From positions 1 to 64,000 of the forward strand of contig DATIBC010000028.1 in NCBI GenBank assembly GCA_035457725.1: a stretch of 64,000 bases of DNA, written 5' to 3'. The notes under the pieces were generated by a model. That model was not told the DNA's origin. It was given only the letters and a program-made list of their open reading frames with translations, and searched no databases. Below, piece after piece: positions 1 through 10,396 of this stretch (the first letter of the stretch is position 1; the number at the start of each line of letters is the position of its first letter). A program made the position numbers and the translations under genes. This DNA is from DATFES01 sp035457725. Its GTDB lineage: Bacteria > Pseudomonadota > Alphaproteobacteria > CACIAM-22H2.

Positions 1-1
1 C

Positions 2-2071
<2,070 letters not shown>

Positions 2072-2092
2072 CGCGACGCCCTCTCGCGAAGA

Positions 2093-2815
2093 TCAGCGAG
2101 CGAGCGCCGCTTGGTGTGCCTTCGCCAGCTCGGCCATGGAGGTGAAGCGGAAGTCGACCCTCGGTTCGCCTGACGGCCGCATGGTGGCGCCGAAGCCGCC
2201 CTCGGCGTGCCGGCGATGGATCCAGCATGTCGCGAGACCGAGCTGCTTTGCCGGCTCGTGATCGTGGAACAGGCTCTCCGCCGTGTGCAGGATGTCGCGT
2301 TGTTCGACCCCGAGGCTCGCCAATTTCTCGAGCATGTATCCAAAATTGCGCGCCGACGGTTTGTAGCTTCCAATGTCCTCCGCCGTATAGACGGCATCGA
2401 ACGCCACCTGCAATTTGGCATTGCTGAAGGCGAAGCTTTCGTTGTCCACGTTCGACAGGATGACAAGCTTGTAGTGTCTCTTCAGATACTGCAGCGCCGC
2501 CGCCGAATCGGCGAAGGCAGGCCAGTCCTTGATCGACCGTCCGTAGGCGAGCGCTTCCTCCCAGCCGGCCGATACGCCCCACTCCTCGGCCAAGCGTTTG
2601 TAGACGACGGCAAGCAACTCGCTGTACCGCCGCGCCGGAGTCCAGAGCTGTTGCGCCGATTCATGCCGAGCATGCGCCGCTAGGATATCGTCGCACGACA
2701 GGCCACCGCCGGCTCTCGCCGTCAGTGGCGCGAGCGCCGCGATCATCCCGCGCTCCCAGTCGATCAGCGTGCCGTAACAATCGAAGGTCAGGACCTTGAA
2801 ATCGGTGAGTTTCAT
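2093..2815 (-). CDS. HAD-superfamily hydrolase, haloacid dehalogenase type II-like
   Basis: A 240-residue cytosolic HAD hydrolase. Motif I is FDCYGTLIDW with the nucleophile Asp at residue 12, motif II is LSNVD in the middle, and the motif III lysine lies in GSYKPSARNF. This pattern and length match the type II 2-haloacid dehalogenase-like branch. The real substrate cannot be read from sequence, because many family members are phosphatases. It starts at ATG 2815 and is transcribed towards uvrB. The neighbours give no pathway, so I leave the substrate open. Confidence 0.85.
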   Translation of the reverse strand: MKLTDFKVLTFDCYGTLIDWERGMIAALAPLTARAGGGLSCDDILAAHARHESAQQLWTPARRYSELLAVVYKRLAEEWGVSAGWEEALAYGRSIKDWPAFADSAAALQYLKRHYKLVILSNVDNESFAFSNAKLQVAFDAVYTAEDIGSYKPSARNFGYMLEKLASLGVEQRDILHTAESLFHDHEPAKQLGLATCWIHRRHAEGGFGATMRPSGEPRVDFRFTSMAELAKAHQAALAR

Positions 2816-3117
2816 TGACGGGCGTCCTCGGTCATGTGGGGAAGTGTGCCTGCAATCCCGGTTCGCGTCATTATTCGACAGACGACGTAGAAAGGTTCAA
2901 ACGCGAGGCCCAACGAGTCGCCGCGATCGGCAAGCGTCGCGTGGCTCGATCAGCTTCTCTTGGCGCGGGAACAGCCGCAATGCGGCCGGATAATATAAGG
3001 CGAGTCATCATCGCGCCGTTTCGCAAATCATCATTGACGATTTATTCGCGTTCATGCGATCTAGACTTTGCTTTACCGGGGTACTGCCATCAGCCGATTT
3101 GGCGGACCGGCTAGTCT
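2816..3117. other. 302-base intergenic region without a recognisable gene
   Basis: This is the divergent spacer between the HAD hydrolase (leftward) and the sulfotransferase (rightward), so it must hold both promoters. It is richer in A/T than the neighbouring genes, especially near 2985-3060. A TTGACG hexamer near 3034 has no convincing -10 partner at normal spacing. I see no tRNA, repeat or strong hairpin here. Confidence 0.5.
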
Positions 3118-4230
3118 GTGGCGGTTTTCACGCCGGAAGCCAGCTTACGAAGAATGCGCCACACGGGCACGACATCAGCCACTTACTTCTTCGGAGAACT
3201 GTTCCGACGGAACGACAATTTCGGACTGACCAAGTATCTTGGCCGACGAGCGCGTGAGATTCGTCTCGTCGTCCCGGAGTCGGCGAAGCAGCACTTGGCA
3301 AGCGAGATCGGCTGTCCGATCGCGACCTTGCCGGCGGTTCTGGCCAACCGCCCGGATGAACCCAACCTCGTGGCCCATGTCCAGCAGGACGAGCGCCGGA
3401 TAATCGACGGGCTGCGCCGGCGGTTCGATGGCGTGCGGGTGCTCTCGCTGACGCACGACATTCTGCCCGTGCTGAGTGGTCGCGGTGATCCATTGGCCGA
3501 CCGAGTCACCGCGCCGCCAGCGTCTCCGCCGATCAAGTACGCGATCATATGCCCGCCGCGAAGCGGCAGCACGTGGCTGTGCGAGATGCTGACGCGCTCA
3601 GGGATCGGCGCGCCGCGCGAGCACTTGCGACAAAGCGTGATCCTGCTCGCGCGCTGCGGGAGATTGCGGCCGATCCGGTATTCGTCGGCGGTGGTGGTCG
3701 CGGCTGCTCGCAACGGAGTTTTCGGCACCAAAATGGCGAGCGATCTTGTCGCCGACTGGCGCGATAGCGAAATCCGCCTCGTCACGCTGGCGCGACGCAT
3801 GGCGGCCGAAAGATTCGCCGTCGTGACGCTCAAGCGCCGTGATCGGGTTGCCCAGGCGATATCCTTCTATTTCGCGCGCCGGAGCCGTATCGCGCACGTC
3901 CGCGACCCGGCGCGGCTCGCCGACATCGAGCGCGCGCAAATTGGCTACGATTTCCGCCAGATCGACGCGATGTGTCGTTTCTTCGCGCAACAAGAGGCGC
4001 TGGCCGACCGTTTCGCACGAGCCATCGCCCCCAGCGTCTTGCGCCTCGACTACGAAGACATCCAAAGCGACCCGGCCGCCGCGGTGCAAAGGATCGCGGG
4101 TCACATAGGCGTCGATCCGCCGTCGATCGCGCCGCGCAGCGGCTTGATCAAGATATCGAGCCAGGTCGCCATAATGCGCGAATATGCCGAGCGTTATCGA
4201 CGCGAGGCCGGTCTGCCGCCGGCCGCCTGA
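3118..4230 (+). CDS. Stf0-type sulfotransferase domain protein with an unassigned N-terminal region
   Basis: A 370-residue protein. From about residue 141 onward it resembles the Stf0 sulfotransferase family: the PAPS 5'-phosphosulfate-binding loop is CPPRSGSTW (residues 145-153), followed by a region rich in arginine and a later LRRDRVAQAISFYFA-like helix typical of the 3'-phosphate site. Such enzymes transfer sulfate from PAPS to glycolipids, sugars or other acceptors. The first 140 or so residues do not match a domain I recognise. The start is GTG 3118; ATG 3154 is an alternative. No PAPS-synthesis or glycan gene is adjacent, so the acceptor is unknown. Confidence 0.75.
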   Translation: MAVFTPEASLRRMRHTGTTSATYFFGELFRRNDNFGLTKYLGRRAREIRLVVPESAKQHLASEIGCPIATLPAVLANRPDEPNLVAHVQQDERRIIDGLRRRFDGVRVLSLTHDILPVLSGRGDPLADRVTAPPASPPIKYAIICPPRSGSTWLCEMLTRSGIGAPREHLRQSVILLARCGRLRPIRYSSAVVVAAARNGVFGTKMASDLVADWRDSEIRLVTLARRMAAERFAVVTLKRRDRVAQAISFYFARRSRIAHVRDPARLADIERAQIGYDFRQIDAMCRFFAQQEALADRFARAIAPSVLRLDYEDIQSDPAAAVQRIAGHIGVDPPSIAPRSGLIKISSQVAIMREYAERYRREAGLPPAA

Positions 4231-4363
4231 AAGGCGTCGCGCGTCAAGCATTCCAGCGTTGCGCGTTTGACTGTGGCGTGCGGCCGGCGCTCGGGCGATA
4301 AACCGGGCCTCGGTCGGACGCCGATGCGTCCGACGCAGCAGCATCGCCATTGGTTGTCGACTT

Positions 4364-5557
4364 ATGCCGCACGTCATCGTCGCGCTGATCGCCATGCTCG
4401 CCGTCCAGGTGGTGATCTCCGCCGCCGGGCTCGCCGGACCGGTATTGGCGCCGATCGCGGCGCGCGATCTCGGGCTCGATCCGTCCCTCGTCGGATTCTT
4501 CGTCTCGATCATCTACGGCGTCGCGGCGGTCGCCGGGTTGGCGAGCGGCGGATTGATCGCCCGTTGGGGCGCGATGCGGCTGAGCCAAGCATGTCTGGCC
4601 TTCGCGGCCGTGGCCGCCGCGCTGATCGCGATCGGGCGGCCGGCGAGCGTGATCGCCGGCGCGCTGTTGATGGGTCTCGCCTACGGACCAGCGACCCCCG
4701 CTTCCTCGCATATCCTCTCCCGGGTCACGCCGCGCAAGCGGATGAATCTCGTCTTCTCGGCCAAGCAGACCGGCGTCCCCCTCGGCAACGCCCTGGCCGG
4801 GGCGGCGATCCCATCGATTGCACTGGCGTTCGGCTGGCGCGGCGCACTGCTTTCCGTGGCGTTTATTTGTCTTGTGTTAGCCGCCGTCGTCCAACCGTTG
4901 CGCGGGCGCTTCGACGACGAGCGCGACACACGTCTTCCCTTACTTGGCTGGGAGCAGTTTGTCGGACCGTTGAGCCTTGTCTGGCGCGATCGCACGTTGC
5001 GGCGGCTGGCCCTGTCTTCTTTCGCTTACTCGGGCATGCAGGTGACGCTTAGCGCGTTTCTCGTCACTTATCTCAATCAGGCGCTCGAACTCTCGGTCGT
5101 CGCCGCCGGTCTGATGCTGTCCGCCGCGCAGGCGGCTGGTGTCGCGGGTCGCCTTCTGTGGGGATGGGTCGCCGACCGTTTCGTCGAACCGCGTCGGGTG
5201 CTGGGCGCTCTCGGGCTCGGGATGAGCGCGTTCGCTGTGCTCACCGGACTTTTCACGCCGCAATGGCCTCAGGTTGCTATGTTCGCGATATGCGTCTGCT
5301 TCGGAGGGACAGCGGTGGCTTGGAACGGCGTATTCCTTGCCCAGATCGCCCGGCTATCGCCTCCTGGGCGGGCGGGTGAAGTGACCGGAGGCACGTCGTT
5401 CCTGACCTTCGGTGGCGTGATGGCGATGCCGGCGATCTTCAGCCTGATCCTCGCCGTGTCCGGCAGTTATACCCTCGGGTTTACCGTGGCCGCCGCCATC
5501 AGCTTCATCGGCGCGTTGTCGTACTTGGTTGGCGATCGCCGCGCAGCCGTCACTTGA
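4364..5557 (+). CDS. MFS transporter
   Basis: A 397-residue integral inner-membrane protein with the twelve-helix major facilitator layout: two six-helix halves separated by a charged loop around residues 185-210 (RGRFDDERD). The loop between helices 2 and 3 (SGGLIARWGAMR) corresponds to the family's GxxxDRxGRR-like signature in weakened form, and the second half carries GRLLWGWVADRF, a better copy. Substrate is not predictable. ATG 4364 directly begins the first hydrophobic helix. It stands between the sulfotransferase and the folate genes on the same strand, with 133 bases upstream. Confidence 0.88.
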   Translation: MPHVIVALIAMLAVQVVISAAGLAGPVLAPIAARDLGLDPSLVGFFVSIIYGVAAVAGLASGGLIARWGAMRLSQACLAFAAVAAALIAIGRPASVIAGALLMGLAYGPATPASSHILSRVTPRKRMNLVFSAKQTGVPLGNALAGAAIPSIALAFGWRGALLSVAFICLVLAAVVQPLRGRFDDERDTRLPLLGWEQFVGPLSLVWRDRTLRRLALSSFAYSGMQVTLSAFLVTYLNQALELSVVAAGLMLSAAQAAGVAGRLLWGWVADRFVEPRRVLGALGLGMSAFAVLTGLFTPQWPQVAMFAICVCFGGTAVAWNGVFLAQIARLSPPGRAGEVTGGTSFLTFGGVMAMPAIFSLILAVSGSYTLGFTVAAAISFIGALSYLVGDRRAAVT

Positions 5558-5610
5558 GAACGCGGCGCTGCTTGCGGCGGGCAGCCATCTCCCCCATTCT
5601 CCACACAGCA

Positions 5611-6396
5611 ATGAGCGATTTCGTCCTTCCGGCAGAACTGCCACGCGCCGCGCTTGTCACCGGCGCCGCGCGACGCATCGGTCGCGCCATCGCGCTCGAT
5701 CTGTCGCGCGCCGGCCTCGCCGTGGCGATTCACTATCGCACATCGCAATCGGACGCCGAGGCGCTGGCCGCGGAGATCGCCGCCGGCGGCGGTAAGGCGG
5801 CGGCGCTCGGCGCCAATCTGGCGCGCGAGGCTGAATCGACGATACTGGTATCGCGCGCCAACGCAGCGCTCGGGCCGCTCGGCGTCCTGGTCAACAACGC
5901 TTCGCTGTTCGAGCGCGACGAGGCGCTGAGCGCGACGCGAGCGAGTTGGGACGCCCATTTCGAGACGAATTTGCGTGCGCCGTTCGTTCTTTCGCAGGCC
6001 TTCGCCCGCCAATTGCCCTCCGGCCGCGAGGGGTTGATCGTCAATCTTGTCGACGAGCGGGTATGGAATCTCACACCGCATTTCACGTCCTATAGCTTGA
6101 GCAAAGCCGGATTGTGGGCGTTGACGCAAACGTTGGCCCTGGCCCTTGCGCCGCGCATCCGGGTCAACGCCATCGGCCCCGGTCCGGTATTGCCGAGCCC
6201 GCGGCAAAGCGAATCGCAATTCACGCGCCAGGTCGCCGGGGTGCCGCTGGGTCGCTCCGCCACCGTCGACGAAATCGCCGCGACGGTGCGTTTTCTGGCC
6301 AGCCAGCGCTCGATCACCGGCCAGATGATCGCGCTCGATGGCGGACAGCACCTCAACTGGGCCTCGCCCGGCCGCGACGCCGCGCCCGAGGAATAG
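5611..6396 (+). CDS. folM: SDR oxidoreductase, FolM/pteridine-reductase-like
   Basis: A 261-residue classical short-chain dehydrogenase. TGAARRIG (starting at residue 17) is the dinucleotide-binding motif with the Arg pair typical of NADPH-dependent pteridine reductases, followed by VNNAS and an active-site YSLSK. FolM-type enzymes reduce dihydromonapterin and, weakly, dihydrofolate. The assignment rests on the TGAARRIG signature plus the adjacent dihydroneopterin aldolase gene 12 bases downstream, which suggests a two-gene pterin/folate operon. I chose ATG 5611 because homology begins there; the frame is open further upstream without similarity. A generic SDR with another substrate remains possible. 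Confidence 0.75.
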   Translation: MSDFVLPAELPRAALVTGAARRIGRAIALDLSRAGLAVAIHYRTSQSDAEALAAEIAAGGGKAAALGANLAREAESTILVSRANAALGPLGVLVNNASLFERDEALSATRASWDAHFETNLRAPFVLSQAFARQLPSGREGLIVNLVDERVWNLTPHFTSYSLSKAGLWALTQTLALALAPRIRVNAIGPGPVLPSPRQSESQFTRQVAGVPLGRSATVDEIAATVRFLASQRSITGQMIALDGGQHLNWASPGRDAAPEE

Positions 6397-6408
6397 ACTA
6401 GGACGCCG

Positions 6409-6849
6409 ATGCCACGCCCGAAACTCGTCCCGCTCAAGCCCGCCAAGCTGCACGCGATCGCCGACGCGGCCGCGCGCCTCCGTCATGTCTTCGTCCGCGA
6501 CCTCGTCCTCGATGCGCGTGTCGGGGTGATGCGGCGCGAACGCGGCGTCCTGCAGCGCGTGCGAATCAATCTCGACCTTGCCGTGATCGAGGACCAAGCC
6601 GCGCTGTCCGATCGGCTTGCTGATGTGGTGTGTTACGACGCGATCACCCAGGATGTGCGCCGACTTGTCGCCGCGCGCCACGTCAATTTGATCGAGACGC
6701 TGGCCGAACGCATCGCGGCACTCTGTCTCGAGCGGCCGCGGGTGCGCTCGGCGAGGGTGCGGGTCGAGAAGCTGGACGTCTACCCCGATGCCGCCTCGGT
6801 CGGGGTCGAAATCGAACGCCGCCGTGGCGGAGGTCCGGCTACGCCGTAG
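6409..6849 (+). CDS. folB: Dihydroneopterin aldolase
   Basis: A 146-residue cytosolic enzyme that cleaves 7,8-dihydroneopterin to 6-hydroxymethyl-dihydropterin in folate synthesis. The family core runs from VFVRDLVLDARVGVMRRER through VCYDAITQDV to LIETLAERIA, where the Glu binds the pterin, and ends in RVRVEKLDVYPDAASVGVEI. The conserved Lys of the catalytic tail is in VEKLD. The first 25 residues are an extension beyond the usual 120-residue family length. It follows the FolM-like gene closely, and a strong palindrome directly behind the stop codon probably terminates the transcript. Confidence 0.9.
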   Translation: MPRPKLVPLKPAKLHAIADAAARLRHVFVRDLVLDARVGVMRRERGVLQRVRINLDLAVIEDQAALSDRLADVVCYDAITQDVRRLVAARHVNLIETLAERIAALCLERPRVRSARVRVEKLDVYPDAASVGVEIERRRGGGPATP

Positions 6850-6850
6850 A

Positions 6851-6875
6851 ATCCGCGGCTAGCCGCGGATTTCTG
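6851..6875 (+). terminator. Candidate rho-independent terminator after folB
   Basis: ATCCGCGGCTAGCCGCGGAT (6851-6870) is a perfect 20-base palindrome that folds into an 8-bp GC-rich stem with a CTAG loop. It begins two bases after the folB stop and is followed by TTTCTG, a short T-rich stretch. The T tract is weak, so termination strength is uncertain. Confidence 0.6.
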
Positions 6876-7195
6876 CTTGGCCAGCAAGCCGAAGTTGTGC
6901 ACAGGAGCGCCCTGCTGCGGTGGCAAATTTAAATTTTCCTGATTTTGTTGCGTTTATGACGGCTGTCTTACGTTAGGGATCGTGATTATATCAACTTATC
7001 AGGGTATTACGAGAATTGCCTAGGAAGTGAGCAACCAATAAAAGGTTTCGATTTCATGGCCTTGTCATAATCGCCCGGACTGTTTTATCGACAAACTTAT
7101 CCACAGGATCGGTGGACAGAGCCTCAAGCGGCACGGAGCGCATACCGATCCGATGCATCGACGACCTCGGTCGGGGTAGTTTTGCGAATGATTCG
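6876..7195. promoter_or_regulatory. AT-rich intergenic region with DnaA-box-like sites upstream of uvrC
   Basis: This gap is strikingly A/T-rich for the window. It holds TTGTGCACA (6895-6903, near-consensus), TTATCGACA (7085-7093, one mismatch) and TTATCCACA (7097-7105, identical to the E. coli DnaA-box consensus). Between them lie an AAATTTAAATTTT run (about 6925-6937) and further AT-rich segments to about 7060. It must also contain the uvrC promoter. A DnaA-regulated promoter or a replication-origin-like element are both possible; no origin-typical neighbour gene (for example hemE or parAB) is present. Confidence 0.45.
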
Positions 7196-9115
7196 ATGAT
7201 CAACGACGACGCACCCGAGCCGCTCACAAGCGAAGCGATCCCGGTCAGGGGTCGTATTGCGCACGGCCTTGAGGCGCTGCGCGACGCCTTGCGACGGCTG
7301 CCCGGCGGGCCCGGCGTCTACCGCATGCTCGACGAGAAAGGCGAAGCGCTTTACGTCGGCAAGGCGCGCAATCTCAAGAAGCGGGTCGCCGCCTATACCC
7401 AGCTGTCGCGGCTGCCAATTCGGCTGCAACGCATGGTCGCCGACACGTGGACGCTCGAAATCGTCACCACGCACACCGAGGCCGAGGCGTTGCTGCTCGA
7501 GATCAACCTGATCAAGCGCCTTATGCCGCGTTACAACGTACTGCTGCGCGACGACAAATCGTTCCCTTACATCGCCATCCTGACCGACCACGAATTCCCG
7601 CAGATTGCCAAGCATCGCGGCGTGCGCGACCGGAAGGGCCGGTATTTCGGCCCTTTCGCTTCGGCCGGCGCGGTCAATCAAACCCTGACCGCGCTGCAGC
7701 GGGCATTTCTCCTGCGTTCGTGCGCCGACACGGTATTTTCCGGACGGACGCGGCCTTGCCTCCTCCATCAGATCAAGCGTTGCAGCGCGCCTTGCGTCGG
7801 GCGCATTTCACGCGAGGACTATGCCCGTCTGGTCGAGGAGGCGGGCGATTTTCTTGCCGGCCGCTCGCGGCAGGTGCAAAGCGATCTCGCCTCGCGCATG
7901 CAAAGAGCGAGCGAGGCGCTCGAGTTCGAATCGGCGGCGCTGTATCGCGATCGGATTCGCGCCTTGACGGCGATCCAATCGAAGCAGGACATCAATCTTG
8001 AAGGGCTGGGCGATTTCGACATCGTTGCCGCGCACCAAGCCGGCGGCGCCACCTGCGTACAGGTGTTCTTTTTCCGCAGCGGCAGGAACTATGGCAACCG
8101 CGCCTACTTTCCGCGCCATGACCGCAATCTCGCCGCGGCCGAGGTGCTCGGCGCGTTTATCGGTCAATTTTATGACGACAAGCCCGCGCCGCGACTGATC
8201 CTGGCCAGCGAAGACTTCCCGGACCGCGCGCTGCTTGCCGAAGCACTGACCCAGAAGGCCCGCCTCGCCGGCGCCGCGGCGCGGGTGCGCATCGTCGTGC
8301 CGCGCCGGGGCCGGCTGCGACAGCCGATCGAGCATGCGCTGAATAACGCGCGCGAGGCGCTAGGGCGGCGGCTATCGGAGAGTTCGGCGCAGGCCAAGCT
8401 CCTCGACGGCGTGGCGCAGCTCTTCGGGCTCGAATACGCGCCGCGCCGCGTCGAGGTCTATGACAACAGCCATATTCAAGGCCGCGAGGCGCAAGGCGCG
8501 ATGATCGTCGCCGGTCCCGGCGGCTTCGAAAAGTCCGCTTACCGGCGCTTCAACATCCGCTCCGCCGATCTCGCGCCCGGCGACGACTACGCCATGATGC
8601 GCGAGGTGTTGACGCGCCGATTCGCCCGCGCCCTCAAGGAGGATCCGGGCCGCACCGGCGCGATATGGCCCGACCTTGTGCTGCTCGACGGCGGACAGGG
8701 TCAGCTCAACGTCGCGCTCGCGACGCTGGCCGATCTCGGGATCGGCGACCTTCCGTTGGCGGCGATCGCCAAGGGCCCCGATCGCGACGCCGGCCGCGAG
8801 CGGTTTTTCATCGCCGGCCGCCCGCCGTTCCAACTCGAGCCGCGCGATCCGGTTCTATATTTCCTGCAACGGCTGCGCGACGAGGCGCATCGGTTCGCGA
8901 TCGGCGGGCACCGCGCGCGACGCTCGCGCGCCATCGCGCGCTCGCCGCTCGACGAAGTCGCCGGCATCGGCCCGCGGCGCAAAAAGGCGCTGCTCATGCA
9001 TTTCGGATCGGCGCAGGCGGTAACGCGCGCCGGGCTCGTCGACCTCGAATCGGTCGCCGGAATCAGCAAAGCGGTGGCGAAAAAAATTTATGATCATTTC
9101 CACAACGGCAGCTAA
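7196..9115 (+). CDS. uvrC: UvrABC system protein C
   Basis: The 639-residue nuclease that makes both incisions in nucleotide excision repair. The N-terminal GIY-YIG domain is visible as GPGVYRMLDEKGEALYVGKA. A UVR motif follows (RASEALEFESAALYRDRI), which pairs with UvrB. The RNase H-like endonuclease domain includes VYDNSHIQG and LLDGGQGQLNVA. Tandem helix-hairpin-helix motifs close the protein (EVAGIGPRRKKALL and SVAGISKAVAKKI). I chose ATG 7196; a GTG at 7112 extends the frame but runs into the AT-rich regulatory gap and adds 28 residues without recognisable similarity. Confidence 0.96.
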   Translation: MINDDAPEPLTSEAIPVRGRIAHGLEALRDALRRLPGGPGVYRMLDEKGEALYVGKARNLKKRVAAYTQLSRLPIRLQRMVADTWTLEIVTTHTEAEALLLEINLIKRLMPRYNVLLRDDKSFPYIAILTDHEFPQIAKHRGVRDRKGRYFGPFASAGAVNQTLTALQRAFLLRSCADTVFSGRTRPCLLHQIKRCSAPCVGRISREDYARLVEEAGDFLAGRSRQVQSDLASRMQRASEALEFESAALYRDRIRALTAIQSKQDINLEGLGDFDIVAAHQAGGATCVQVFFFRSGRNYGNRAYFPRHDRNLAAAEVLGAFIGQFYDDKPAPRLILASEDFPDRALLAEALTQKARLAGAAARVRIVVPRRGRLRQPIEHALNNAREALGRRLSESSAQAKLLDGVAQLFGLEYAPRRVEVYDNSHIQGREAQGAMIVAGPGGFEKSAYRRFNIRSADLAPGDDYAMMREVLTRRFARALKEDPGRTGAIWPDLVLLDGGQGQLNVALATLADLGIGDLPLAAIAKGPDRDAGRERFFIAGRPPFQLEPRDPVLYFLQRLRDEAHRFAIGGHRARRSRAIARSPLDEVAGIGPRRKKALLMHFGSAQAVTRAGLVDLESVAGISKAVAKKIYDHFHNGS

Positions 9116-9173
9116 AATTACGTCGCCCCGCCCTCGGCAATAACCGCAATTTTCGAGAAGTCATTCGACCGCC

Positions 9174-9803
9174 ATGCTTTCGACACTGCCCATGACGCTG
9201 ACGCTGTCGCGGATCATCGCGATTCCGGTCCTGGTCGCGTTGTTCTATGTCCCCGGCGATACCTGGCGCTACATCGCGTGCGCTCTCTACACGGCGGCGG
9301 CGATCACCGACTACCTCGACGGCTACATCGCGCGGGCCTGGAAACAGCAATCGAAGCTCGGCCGCATTTTCGACCCGATCGCCGATAAGCTTCTGGTCGG
9401 CGCGGTGATCTTGATGCTGGTGGCGAGCGGACGAATTTCCGGACTGTCGGTCCTCGCCGCGCTGGTCATTCTTTGTCGCGAGATACTGGTATCGGGCCTG
9501 CGCGAGTTTCTCGCCGAGATACGGGCCCATCTGCCGGTGAGCAGGCTGGCCAAATGGAAAACCGGGATTCAGATGACGGCGCTCGGGTTCCTCATCGTCG
9601 GCGACGCGTCGCCGACGTCGTTCCTTCCGGTGACGTTCATCGGCGACTCCGGCCTGTGGATCGCCGCGGCCTTGACGCTGGTCACCGGATACGACTATCT
9701 CGTCGCCGGGCTCAAGCACATCGACGAGGTCCAGCCTGTGCGCGAGACGCAAGCCAAATCCGCATCAACGCCGGCGGTAGGATCGGCGCGCCGAACGGGC
9801 TGA
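9174..9803 (+). CDS. pgsA: CDP-diacylglycerol--glycerol-3-phosphate 3-phosphatidyltransferase
   Basis: A 209-residue inner-membrane enzyme making phosphatidylglycerol phosphate, the first committed step to phosphatidylglycerol and cardiolipin. The CDP-alcohol phosphatidyltransferase signature D-x2-DG-x2-AR-x8-G-x3-D-x3-D is complete in DYLDGYIAR...GRIFDPIAD. Several transmembrane helices surround it. ATG 9174 precedes the usual LPMTLTLSRI start region. The gene follows uvrC by 58 bases on the same strand, a pairing that is common in proteobacteria. The C-terminal 20 residues are a polar, variable tail. Confidence 0.95.
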   Translation: MLSTLPMTLTLSRIIAIPVLVALFYVPGDTWRYIACALYTAAAITDYLDGYIARAWKQQSKLGRIFDPIADKLLVGAVILMLVASGRISGLSVLAALVILCREILVSGLREFLAEIRAHLPVSRLAKWKTGIQMTALGFLIVGDASPTSFLPVTFIGDSGLWIAAALTLVTGYDYLVAGLKHIDEVQPVRETQAKSASTPAVGSARRTG

Positions 9804-9855
9804 GATTCGACCGCAATCCATCGCGCACGCACGATCGGCGGTCAAGGTCCACGGC

Positions 9856-10395
9856 ATGAAGATATTCGGCTTGGCAGGATGGAGCGGCAGCGGCAAGACT
9901 ACGTTGATGGTCCGGCTTATCCCCGAGATCGTCGTCCGCGGCTTGCGCGTCTCGACGATGAAACATGCGCACCACGATTTCGACATCGACCAGCCGGGCA
10001 AGGACAGCTACGAGCACCGCGCCGCCGGAGCGAGCGAGGTGATGATCAGCTCGGCACGACGATTCGCTCTCATGCATGAACTACGCGGCGCTCCGGAGCC
10101 GCCGGTCGAGGAGTTGATTCGCCAGATGACGCCGGTCGACCTGCTACTCATCGAGGGCTTCAAGGCGCACGGACACGACAAGCTCGAGGTGCACCGGCCT
10201 TCGCTCGGCAAGAAGCTGCTAAGCCCGGACGATCCACGCATCGTCGCCGTGGCGAGCGACGCGCCGGTCCCCGGCCTGCGCGTTCCGCTTCTTGATCTCG
10301 ACGACGTGCCGGTCATCGCCGAATTCATTCTCGCCCATTGTCGGTTGACGCGGCGCACGCAGCCCTCGTCGCGGGCCGACATGCGAACCGACTGA
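9856..10395 (+). CDS. mobB: Molybdopterin-guanine dinucleotide biosynthesis adaptor MobB
   Basis: A 179-residue GTP-binding protein that assists MobA in attaching GMP to molybdopterin. The P-loop is GWSGSGKTT near the N-terminus, followed by STMKHAHHDFDID, the conserved His/Asp segment of MobB, and LLIEGFKAHGHDKLEV, the EGFK signature. Length is normal for the family. It opens a run of molybdenum-cofactor genes and its stop lies one base before the moeA start codon, so the two are probably translated together. mobA itself is not in the window. Confidence 0.93.
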   Translation: MKIFGLAGWSGSGKTTLMVRLIPEIVVRGLRVSTMKHAHHDFDIDQPGKDSYEHRAAGASEVMISSARRFALMHELRGAPEPPVEELIRQMTPVDLLLIEGFKAHGHDKLEVHRPSLGKKLLSPDDPRIVAVASDAPVPGLRVPLLDLDDVPVIAEFILAHCRLTRRTQPSSRADMRTD

Positions 10396-10396
10396 C

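Noticed and set aside
2885..2910. A GGTTCAAACGC stretch resembling a tRNA T-arm
   Set aside because: No acceptor stem, D-arm or anticodon arm can be folded around it.
3034..3070. TTGACG as a promoter for the sulfotransferase
   Set aside because: The nearest TAGACT-like -10 lies at an abnormal spacing of about 23 bases, so the promoter is not supported.
7112..7195. GTG 7112 as the uvrC start
   Set aside because: It would put the start seven bases after a perfect DnaA-box consensus and adds residues without similarity; ATG 7196 leads directly into the conserved protein.
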